From assembly GCA_014728085.1 (NCBI GenBank), contig WJMF01000103.1, forward strand, positions 34,661 to 98,660: a DNA stretch of 64,000 bases, in the 5' to 3' direction. The translations under genes were made by a program, and so were the position numbers. Source of the DNA: Candidatus Zhuqueibacterota bacterium. Its GTDB lineage: Bacteria > Zhuqueibacterota > Zhuqueibacteria > Residuimicrobiales > Oceaniaggregativiventaceae. This document shows, in pieces, positions 55,478 through 62,946 of this stretch (positions within the stretch are counted from its first letter, which is position 1; each line of letters begins with the position of its first letter). The notes under the pieces are model-generated. The model was not told the DNA's origin. It saw only the letters and a program-made list of their open reading frames with translations, and searched no databases.

Positions 55478-55504
55478 GTAAAAATGAATTTAATTCATTT
55501 TTAC
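55478..55504. promoter_or_regulatory. Palindrome over the yceD-fab promoter (candidate operator)
   Basis: Perfect 12-base arms GTAAAAATGAAT / ATTCATTTTTAC around TTA. It spans the -10 box below. A neighbouring CAAGAT-AAAA-ATCTTG repeat (55463-55478) abuts it. This would suit a fatty-acid regulator. It might instead be a weak terminator for ndk, but it is AT-rich and has no following U run. Confidence 0.5.
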
Positions 55505-55515
55505 ATCAATATCAA
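55487..55515 (-). promoter_or_regulatory. Promoter of the yceD-rpmF-plsX-fab operon
   Basis: Minus-strand TTGATA and TAAATT, 17 bases apart; the -35 touches the ndk stop codon. A leader of about 54 bases follows before yceD. Confidence 0.5.
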
Positions 55516-55946
55516 GATTTTTGTGGATTTATTCTCAAAAGTTCATTTCGACTGAAAAAAAAGGCAATCTCTTCTTTTGCATGAGTCACTGAATCGGACC
55601 CATGTACCGTGTTTCGCCGTACCGTTTCACCAAATTCATTTCGAATCGTGCCATCCCCGGCGTGTTCCGGATCCGTATCCCCCATCAGATCACGCCAATC
55701 CTGTACAGCGTTCTCCTTTTGCAAAACCGCAACCAGAATCGGGTTTTCAGTCATAAACTCGATCAATTTTTCAAAAAAAGGCTTGCCTTTGTGTACAGCA
55801 TAAAAGGCCCGGGCAGCGGTTGTTGTTAACTGTACCATTTTTATATCGAGTATCGCAAAATCTGCATTCTCGATCATGGTGATGATTTTGCCCATTAGCT
55901 TTCTTTCAATACAATCCGGTTTAAAAATGGCAAGCGTTTGTTCCAT
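55512..55946 (-). CDS. ndk: Nucleoside-diphosphate kinase
   Basis: 144 residues. QTLAIFKPDCIERKL at the start and the active histidine in NTVHGSDS. Transfers phosphate between nucleotides. The track's start is 12 codons early; ATG 55946 has AAAGGA upstream. Closest to the korDABC genes, last of that run. Confidence 0.93.
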   Translation of the reverse strand: MEQTLAIFKPDCIERKLMGKIITMIENADFAILDIKMVQLTTTAARAFYAVHKGKPFFEKLIEFMTENPILVAVLQKENAVQDWRDLMGDTDPEHAGDGTIRNEFGETVRRNTVHGSDSVTHAKEEIAFFFSRNELLRINPQKS

Positions 55947-55990
55947 AATAATTCCTTTTTGTGAACATGATAACAAACCCAAATCGACTT

Positions 55991-56536
55991 TTATTCAATT
56001 TCAGAATAGGCCTTCATGCCGGTCTCAAACGCCTTCAGGTTCAGCTCTTCTGTTCCCTTGGGGACTCTGGCTTCAATGGCCTTTTTAAGAGCATCCTCGG
56101 AAACAACTTTGCTAATCCGGGCAATAACCCCCAAAGCCACAATATTGGCGACCAGGGCGCGGCCAAGATTTTCGCGAGCCAGGCGGATCACCGGAACCTT
56201 GTGCACCTTGAAGGGACCTGTGGGCAATTGTTTGATATTGTCTTCATCCACAACAATAACGCCGTCTTCCTTGACATCCTGATAATATTTGTCCACGGAC
56301 TCTTGCGTCAGAGCCAGCAAGAGATCGATGTCCACGGCTTTGGGATAGTCGATATCTTCATCCGATATGATCACCTCGGAACGACTCGCTCCACCCCTGG
56401 CTTCGGGTCCATAGGATTGACTTTGAGTGGCATTTAGATCATCATAAATTGCAGCCGCTTCAGCCAAAATCTTTCCCGCCAACACCAATCCCTGACCGCC
56501 TTCACCGCTCAATCGAATTTCATAGCGGAAACTCAT
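55991..56536 (-). CDS. korC: 2-oxoacid:ferredoxin oxidoreductase, gamma subunit
   Basis: 181 residues. EIRLSGEGGQGLVLAGKILAEAA and QSYGPEARGGASRSEVI are the gamma-subunit hallmarks. The start overlaps the korB stop as ATGA; the track's longer form is rejected. Confidence 0.92.
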   Translation of the reverse strand: MSFRYEIRLSGEGGQGLVLAGKILAEAAAIYDDLNATQSQSYGPEARGGASRSEVIISDEDIDYPKAVDIDLLLALTQESVDKYYQDVKEDGVIVVDEDNIKQLPTGPFKVHKVPVIRLARENLGRALVANIVALGVIARISKVVSEDALKKAIEARVPKGTEELNLKAFETGMKAYSEIE

Positions 56537-57360
56537 GAGTCGACCTCTCCTTCTTTTGAAAAATGATCCAACAGATTTTGGTATTCCTGCCGGCATTCGG
56601 CTTTTTCCCGGTCGACCAGAACGCCGGTAACGATTTTGCCCTGCAGCTCTTCAGCGTCCATTTTGTTCGCTTTGGCAACCGGAACAGAGTTGTCTTTTTG
56701 ATATAAAAGCATATCCACACCGGTGCCTTCGCGATTGCGCCGGCCATAGGTTGTTGGGCAAGGAGTCATGGCTTCCACGACAGAAAAGCCTTTCTTTTCG
56801 ATCGCCTTTTGTATCAGCTTCTCGAGTTGAATGGCATTGTAGGCCGTAGCGCGGGCGACAAAAGAGGCGCCGGCCGCCGCGGCCAGCCCGCTGATATCAA
56901 ACGGATTTTCAATATTGCCATACGGGGCCGTGCTCGCGTGTTTTGTAAACGGAGTGGTCGGAGATACCTGACCTCCGGTCATCCCATAGATATGGTTGTT
57001 GAACAGAATTACCGTCAAATCGATATTGCGCCGTGCCGCATGGATAAAATGGTTACCGCCGATAGCGGTGGCATCGCCATCACCGGTAATGACGATGACG
57101 TGTAGCTCCGGTTTAACCATCTTGATTCCGGTTGCAAACGTAATAGCCCGACCGTGGGTGGTATGCAGGGTATTGAAATCAAGATAACCGGGTAACCGGC
57201 TTGAACATCCGATGCCGGAAACCATGCAAATATCATCTTTGGCAATCTGCAGTTTGTGAATGGCCCGCAACATTGCTTTCATCACAATGCCGTCACCACA
57301 TCCGGCACACCATATCAAGGGCATTTTTGATTTACGCAGATATTGTTCATAGTCAAACAT
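56533..57360 (-). CDS. korB: 2-oxoacid:ferredoxin oxidoreductase, beta subunit
   Basis: 275 residues. Binds thiamine diphosphate: WCAGCGDG near the start, GDGDATAIGGNHFIHAARRN and NNHIYGMTGGQ. Oxidative decarboxylation of 2-oxoglutarate (most likely) or another 2-oxoacid with ferredoxin. Adjacent to korA with no gap. Confidence 0.93.
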   Translation of the reverse strand: MFDYEQYLRKSKMPLIWCAGCGDGIVMKAMLRAIHKLQIAKDDICMVSGIGCSSRLPGYLDFNTLHTTHGRAITFATGIKMVKPELHVIVITGDGDATAIGGNHFIHAARRNIDLTVILFNNHIYGMTGGQVSPTTPFTKHASTAPYGNIENPFDISGLAAAAGASFVARATAYNAIQLEKLIQKAIEKKGFSVVEAMTPCPTTYGRRNREGTGVDMLLYQKDNSVPVAKANKMDAEELQGKIVTGVLVDREKAECRQEYQNLLDHFSKEGEVDS

Positions 57361-58500
57361 CTATACAAGATCCTCAATTTTTTTCAAAATATCAACCGGA
57401 TTAATCGGATTTCCATCGACTCGATTGATCCGGTGTACCGGCCGGCTAAACCGGGATGCACACTCTACCTGAGTGGCGATTTGTCCGAGATTCATCTCCG
57501 GCACAATCCAGGCTTTTACCTGATCAGCATAGGCGCCAATCTCCCGGTCCGCAAAGGGCCACAGGGTGCGTGGCCGAATCAAGCCGGCCGCTATGCCCTT
57601 TTCCCGGGCACTGCGCACAGCATATCGGGCGGATCGGGCCGTAGAGCCATAGGCGACCAGGCCGATTTCAGCATCGTCCATATTGGAATATTCAACCTCG
57701 ACGATTTCATCACGATGGGCATCCAGTTTAGAATTCAGGCGTCGCAAAAGCTGATCAATTTTTTCGGGATCATTGGTCGGAAAGCCGGTCTCATCGTGAG
57801 CCAGACCGGTAATGTGATATCGAGCCCCCTCGCCAAAGCTTACCATCGGCGGAACACCGCTTTCAGTAACCCGATAAGGAAGATAATCCTGACCATTTAT
57901 TTTTCGACCTGATTTTCGTTCGACGACCCTGATTTCTTCAGGGTCCGGAAAAGTCAATTTCTCATTTACATGGCCGATGATTTCATCCAGCAGCAGAACC
58001 ACCGGAATTCGAAAGGCTTCAGTCAAATTGAAAGCCCTGATGGTCAGATCAAACGTCTCGCGAACACTGAAAGGGGCCAGGGCGATAATGGGATGATCTC
58101 CATGCGTTCCCCACCGCGCCTGCATAACATCACCTTGCGACGGCATGGTGGGTAAACCGGTACTCGGCCCTCCCCGCATGACATTGACAATCACACAGGG
58201 AATCTCGGCCATACAGGCATAACCGATATTTTCCTGCATTAATGAAAATCCGGGGCCACTGGTCGCGGTCATTGCCTTGCTGCCGGCGATTGAGGCGCCG
58301 ATGACCGATCCGATAGAAGCGATTTCGTCTTCCATTTGAATAAAAATACCGCCGTGCCGGGGTAGCTTGCGCGATAATTCCTCTGCAATTTCCGAGGAAG
58401 GGGTTATCGGATATCCCCCGAAGAACCGCACACCTGCTGCCAGAGCGCCTTCAGCGCAGGCTTCGTTTCCGGATAAAATTCTGGTTCGACTCGTTGCCAT
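57361..58500 (-). CDS. korA: 2-oxoacid:ferredoxin oxidoreductase, alpha subunit
   Basis: 379 residues. NEACAEGALAAGVRFFGGYPITPSSEIAE, GPGFSLMQENIGYA and RGGPSTGLPTMPSQGD are typical of the KorA group, rather than pyruvate or indolepyruvate enzymes. Forms the KorABCD complex with its neighbours. Confidence 0.93.
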   Translation of the reverse strand: MATSRTRILSGNEACAEGALAAGVRFFGGYPITPSSEIAEELSRKLPRHGGIFIQMEDEIASIGSVIGASIAGSKAMTATSGPGFSLMQENIGYACMAEIPCVIVNVMRGGPSTGLPTMPSQGDVMQARWGTHGDHPIIALAPFSVRETFDLTIRAFNLTEAFRIPVVLLLDEIIGHVNEKLTFPDPEEIRVVERKSGRKINGQDYLPYRVTESGVPPMVSFGEGARYHITGLAHDETGFPTNDPEKIDQLLRRLNSKLDAHRDEIVEVEYSNMDDAEIGLVAYGSTARSARYAVRSAREKGIAAGLIRPRTLWPFADREIGAYADQVKAWIVPEMNLGQIATQVECASRFSRPVHRINRVDGNPINPVDILKKIEDLV

Positions 58501-58517
58501 TTGTCTTCACCTGTCTC

Positions 58518-58733
58518 CTATTTATCCTCATCTATAACATGAATGGCAAAGTCCGGGCAGCGAATTTCACACAACTGACAGGCGGTGCAGGCATCCAGGT
58601 CTCGCACATGGACGATACCATCCCGCATCTCCAATACACTCTGCGGACAAAACTCGACACAGATTGCACACCCTTTACACCATTCTTTGTTTATTTCAAT
58701 TCTTGGTTTTTTTACCTTTGACGTTGTCTTCAT
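58518..58733 (-). CDS. korD: 2-oxoacid:ferredoxin oxidoreductase, delta (ferredoxin) subunit
   Basis: 71 residues with two 4Fe-4S sites, CKGCAICVEFCP and CTACQLCEIRCP. Passes electrons from KorB. ATG 58733 follows AGAGG; the track begins one codon earlier at TTG. Confidence 0.92.
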   Translation of the reverse strand: MKTTSKVKKPRIEINKEWCKGCAICVEFCPQSVLEMRDGIVHVRDLDACTACQLCEIRCPDFAIHVIDEDK

Positions 58734-58742
58734 CAAATCCTC

Positions 58743-59699
58743 TTATCGTATAATCACCGTACCGGTTTTGCCTTCAATGGCTTCCGGCATTCGTTCAACA
58801 GAGCTGATAATGACCCGTTCACCGCCGTTTTGCAAAAAGGCTATGGCTGCTTTGATCTTGGGTCCCATGCTTCCCATCGGGAAGTGGCCTTCATCAAGAT
58901 AGTGCCGCGCCTCCTTAACCGTCATCAAATCCACTGCTCTTTGTTCAGGCGTATTATAATGCAGATAGACCTTTTCCACACCGGTAAGAATAAAAAGCTC
59001 CTGTGCTTTAATTTCGCAGGCAAGCACCATGGACGCGAGATCCTTATCGATAACAGCATCCACGCCTTCGAGGCGTCCATCCTCTTCTTCGTAAACCGGT
59101 ATTCCACCTCCGCCGACAGTGATAACCACCGTCCCCTGATAGACAAGTTGTTTAATCACGGCCGCTTCCACGATCCGTTGCGGAACAGGCGAGGGCACAA
59201 CACGGCGATAACCGCGACCGGAATCCTCCCTGATGATATAGCCCCGCTTTTCTTCGAGTTCTTTTACGTTCTCTTTGGGATAGAAAGGGCCGACAAATTT
59301 GGTCGGATTCTGCATGGATGGATCACTTTGATCAACAATAACCTGAGCCAGAATGGTGACAATCCGGCGTTTGACGTTTCGCAATAACAGCTTGTTTTGC
59401 AATGTCTGCTCGATCATATACCCCATCCCCCCTTCCAGATCTGCAACAATAACCCCGAGCGGAACCGGAGGCACGACCTTTCGGGTTTCCTCCACTCGAA
59501 TCAACGCGTGACCGACCTGCGGACCATTGCCATGTGAAAGAGCGATTCGGTATCCTTTTTCAATCAAGTCCGCCACCCCGACCAATGCGCGCCTGGTATT
59601 GGCGAATTGTTGATAAATATCGCCCTCTTCAAACTCACGGGTGATCGCATTTCCCCCGAGTGCAACCACAGCGATCTTTTCTTTATCCGTAGATTCCAT
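58743..59699 (-). CDS. arcC: Carbamate kinase
   Basis: 318 residues of the amino-acid kinase fold: VVALGGNAITREFEEG, LSHGNGPQVGHAL, TVGGGGIPVYEE and AVIDKDLAS. Makes ATP from carbamoyl phosphate or the reverse. No arcA or arcB is nearby, so it may supply carbamoyl phosphate. Lies next to the 2,3-DPG-synthetase-like GTPase, an association I recall from archaea and anaerobic bacteria. No clear ribosome site. Confidence 0.9.
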   Translation of the reverse strand: MESTDKEKIAVVALGGNAITREFEEGDIYQQFANTRRALVGVADLIEKGYRIALSHGNGPQVGHALIRVEETRKVVPPVPLGVIVADLEGGMGYMIEQTLQNKLLLRNVKRRIVTILAQVIVDQSDPSMQNPTKFVGPFYPKENVKELEEKRGYIIREDSGRGYRRVVPSPVPQRIVEAAVIKQLVYQGTVVITVGGGGIPVYEEEDGRLEGVDAVIDKDLASMVLACEIKAQELFILTGVEKVYLHYNTPEQRAVDLMTVKEARHYLDEGHFPMGSMGPKIKAAIAFLQNGGERVIISSVERMPEAIEGKTGTVIIR

Positions 59700-59724
59700 T
59701 TAAAAATTCATATTTGCGCAAAAC

Positions 59725-61035
59725 TTATAACGTTTTCAGGATATCCTCAAGTGTCGGCGCACCGATTTCCTGTAAATTATAAAAAACCCGGGTGCTGGGT
59801 TTTGATATTTTAATTACACGTCTCAGATCAATCGGAGTTCCGATAATCACGACATCACAATCTACTTCATCGATGGTGTCCTCAAGATCTTTCATCTGTT
59901 TATCGCCGTATCCCATAGCCGGCAACAAGGGGCCGATATCCGGATAGGTTTCAAACGTTTTGATCAGCGTTCCCTTTAAAAACGGACGCGGATCGACAAT
60001 CTCACTCGCTCCGAACCGGTGCGCGGCCATAATACCGGCTCCATATTTCATTTCACCATGCGTCAGGGTCGGACCGTCTTCAATTACCAGTACGCGTTTA
60101 TCTGTGATCACATCCGGTTTTTCCAATGAAATCGGTGAAGCGGCATCGATAATCTTCGTTCGCGTATTGACCTGTCGTATGTGCTGACGCAGAACCTGAA
60201 TATCTTCATTGGATGCTTCAACTTCTTTGTTGATCACAACGCAATCCGCCATGCGTAAATTTGCCGTACCGGGATAATAGGTTAATTCGTGACCGACCCT
60301 TAACGGGTCTGTGACCACGATGTGGAGGTCGGGTTTATAAAAAGGCAGATCATTATTGCCGCCGTCCCAGAGAATAACATCAGCTTCCTGTTCAGCCTGT
60401 TTCAAAATTTCACCATAATCGACGCCTGCATAGACCACGGATCCCTGCACGATATGGGGCTCGTATTCTTCCATCTCTTCAATGGTACAATTGTGTTTTT
60501 TCAGATCATCAAGGGTTTCGAAACGCTGAACTCTTTGTGCCACCAGATCACCATAGGGCATGGGATGCCGAATCGCCACAATTTTTTTACCCTTCTCTTT
60601 CAAAATGTCCGCAATACGCCTGGTGGTTTGGCTTTTACCACAACCGGTCCGAACCGCACAAACCGAAACCACCGGTACCCGGGAGCTTAGCATCGTCTGC
60701 TTTGGGCCAACAAGAACAAAAGAGGGGCCAAGACTATTGACATAGGATGACAGGTTCATAACGTACTGGTTTGAAATATCACTATAGGAAAAATAAACCT
60801 GATCGATATCGTTTTTGCTTATCAGGTCAGCCAGATTCCCTTCGGGTTCGATCGGGATGCCATCGGGATATAATTCACCCGCCAATTCTGCCGGATATTT
60901 TCGCCCTTCAATATTGGGGATTTGGGTGGCGGTGAACGCCACGACCCTGTATCTGCTATTATTTCTAAAATAAGTATTAAAATTATGAAAGTCCCGCCCC
61001 GCGGCTCCCATAATCAAAACATTGATCGGTTTCAT
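59725..61035 (-). CDS. Cyclic 2,3-diphosphoglycerate synthetase-like P-loop protein
   Basis: 436 residues (COG2403 type). The N-terminal VLIMGAAGRDFHNFNTYF is a Rossmann motif; a P-loop VRTGCGKSQTTRR (Gly131-Ser135) follows; then WDGGNNDLPFYKPDLHIVVTDPL. The archaeal enzyme makes the compatible solute cyclic 2,3-diphosphoglycerate; bacterial relatives have unproven roles. 25 bases upstream of carbamate kinase. Confidence 0.8.
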   Translation of the reverse strand: MKPINVLIMGAAGRDFHNFNTYFRNNSRYRVVAFTATQIPNIEGRKYPAELAGELYPDGIPIEPEGNLADLISKNDIDQVYFSYSDISNQYVMNLSSYVNSLGPSFVLVGPKQTMLSSRVPVVSVCAVRTGCGKSQTTRRIADILKEKGKKIVAIRHPMPYGDLVAQRVQRFETLDDLKKHNCTIEEMEEYEPHIVQGSVVYAGVDYGEILKQAEQEADVILWDGGNNDLPFYKPDLHIVVTDPLRVGHELTYYPGTANLRMADCVVINKEVEASNEDIQVLRQHIRQVNTRTKIIDAASPISLEKPDVITDKRVLVIEDGPTLTHGEMKYGAGIMAAHRFGASEIVDPRPFLKGTLIKTFETYPDIGPLLPAMGYGDKQMKDLEDTIDEVDCDVVIIGTPIDLRRVIKISKPSTRVFYNLQEIGAPTLEDILKTL

Positions 61036-61051
61036 TCACGCCTCCTTCAGG

Positions 61052-62041
61052 TTATCCTTGATCCTTGCTCAATCCGGATTCATTATATTTTTGCAAAAAC
61101 TCGTCATACTGCGCAATCCGTTGTACCAGCTGTGCTGCCGAGCGGCAGGCGAAAAAGCCGGGACGGTAATCTGAAATAAAAGGCAAGCCTTGCAAGTATT
61201 TAATGATCTGTTTCCTCAAAATAAAAAGGGCACGCTTTTCTCCGTACAACTCTACTGTCCCTTCAACGTGTTGCAGGCAAACCTCTATTCTCGCTTTAAC
61301 AGACGGAGGCGAAAGAACCGTTCCCGAGGTTAAGTAACTCGAAATTTGTTCAAAGATCCATGGATTTCCCATGGCAGCACGCCCCACCATCACTGCATTG
61401 CACCCGGTTCGATCCAGCATTTGCCTTGCGTGTTCCGGCGTTCGAATATCACCGTTGCCGATAACCGGTACAGAGACGGCATTGACGATTTCCGCGATCA
61501 CACTCCACTCTGCATCGCCTGAAAACCCCATTTGCCTCGTTCTGGGATGAATCGTTAAAGCATCGATACCCGCCTGCTCCAACGCTCCGGCGATCTTAAC
61601 GGTCTGATTATCCTGCCATCCCATGCGAATTTTGGCCGTCACCGGAATCGAAACAACCTGCTTGACCGCTCTGACAATAGCAACCATTTTTTCAGGTTCC
61701 CGAAGCAAAGCAGCGCCGGCGCCTCTTTTAACCACCTTTGCGACCGGACAACAAAAATTGATATCGATAAAATCCGGACGTTGTTGCTGCAGCCATACGG
61801 CCGCCTGTAACATATGATCCGGTTCATTGCCGAATATCTGAATGCCAATGGGTCTTTCGCTATCTGTAAAAGAACACAAAGCCAGCGTTTTGCTTTTCCG
61901 GTAAACAATTCCTTCGGCACTGACCATTTCACTATAAACAACAGAAGCGCCGAAACGCTTGCACAAGCGACGAAAAACGGTATCCGTCCACCCGGCAAGT
62001 GGCGCCAGTATCGCTTTATCTCGTTTCAGTTGTAAAAACAC
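61052..62041 (-). CDS. dus: tRNA-dihydrouridine synthase
   Basis: 329-residue FMN enzyme that reduces uridine in tRNA. ILAPLAGWTDTVFRRLCKRFGA, INFCCPVAKVVKRGAGAALL (catalytic Cys), AKIRMGW and IGNGDIRTPE are seen. Subfamily DusB-like. GTG start; a nearby ATG is in another frame. Upstream 167 bases hold no gene. Confidence 0.9.
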   Translation of the reverse strand: MFLQLKRDKAILAPLAGWTDTVFRRLCKRFGASVVYSEMVSAEGIVYRKSKTLALCSFTDSERPIGIQIFGNEPDHMLQAAVWLQQQRPDFIDINFCCPVAKVVKRGAGAALLREPEKMVAIVRAVKQVVSIPVTAKIRMGWQDNQTVKIAGALEQAGIDALTIHPRTRQMGFSGDAEWSVIAEIVNAVSVPVIGNGDIRTPEHARQMLDRTGCNAVMVGRAAMGNPWIFEQISSYLTSGTVLSPPSVKARIEVCLQHVEGTVELYGEKRALFILRKQIIKYLQGLPFISDYRPGFFACRSAAQLVQRIAQYDEFLQKYNESGLSKDQG

Positions 62042-62208
62042 ATGCCAATATAAATGTTTTAGCTCTTGAAAGCAAGATTTTCTTTTCGCCGATTTTTCCT
62101 AAGTAAATTGAATATATGCATTTATAGAATTAATCAATTAAGGAAGATGCGGCCCCTGCTTGAAATGATTAAAAAGACTTTTCCCCAAAGCTGTAACCCT
62201 GAACAGTT

Positions 62209-62793
62209 TTATGAATGCTTTAAAACGCCGTCCAATATGACCATACAAATCTGATCAGCACTGGTTTTAAGACTGATCTTGCGGGTTTTTGAGATGGTCC
62301 AGTTTGTGGAAATTTGATCAACAGCGCCGAAGACGATTTGTTTAAAGAGAGTAGAGTTGATTTCTTCCTTAAAATAACCGCCGCTCTGTCCCTTTTTCAA
62401 GATATCAGAAATCAGATCGAGATACTCCTTGAATTTGGTTCCCGAATAATTTACCAGAAACTTGCTGCTTTGCCGCAATTCGACCTGCAGGAGATGGGCC
62501 ATATCGGCGTTCTCCTCCACAAGCTGCAGATGGTGAGCGATAAAAGCGCGTAATTCTCCATCCGGCATATCGGCTGCACCTATCGCGTCTTCGGCACTTT
62601 TGATAATCGGCATCATTTCTTCTTCAAAGATAGATATCAGCAAATCATCCTTGTTCTTGAAATAGAGATAAGTTGTTCCGGTCGCCACTCCGGCCTGCCG
62701 GGCGATATCTTCGACTTTGGCGTTGAAAAAACCATCTCTGGCAAAAATCTTTATTGCCGCTTTTAGAATCTTTTCCCGCTTTGAATTTTTCAT
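62209..62793 (-). CDS. TetR-family regulator (FadR-like)
   Basis: 194 residues. REKILKAAIKIFARDGFFNAKVEDIARQAGVATGTTYLYFKNKDDLLISIFEE is a clear TetR DNA-binding domain, resembling Bacillus-type FadR regulators of fatty-acid breakdown. It faces a FadL-like porin gene 153 bases away, which supports a fatty-acid role. AGGGG precedes the ATG. Confidence 0.83.
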   Translation of the reverse strand: MKNSKREKILKAAIKIFARDGFFNAKVEDIARQAGVATGTTYLYFKNKDDLLISIFEEEMMPIIKSAEDAIGAADMPDGELRAFIAHHLQLVEENADMAHLLQVELRQSSKFLVNYSGTKFKEYLDLISDILKKGQSGGYFKEEINSTLFKQIVFGAVDQISTNWTISKTRKISLKTSADQICMVILDGVLKHS

Positions 62794-62858
62794 TTTGGTA
62801 CCCCTGTATTTAACTCTTCAAAATAAACAAAAAATAAAAATAACTATCAACATGAAAA

Positions 62859-62909
62859 TGAACCGGATTCAAAATAAAGGTTGACAAAACCGAAATTTTT
62901 CACTAAAAT
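62859..62909 (+). promoter_or_regulatory. Promoter of the FadL-like gene with possible TetR site
   Basis: TTGACA (62881-62886) and TAAAAT (62904-62909), 17 bases apart, close to consensus. Just before the -35 lies TGAA-CCGGA-TTCA (62859-62871), whose half-sites recall those bound by FadR-type TetR proteins. Confidence 0.6.
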
Positions 62910-62946
62910 TCATCCAACGTACTAAACCAATATGAGAGGAGAAAAA

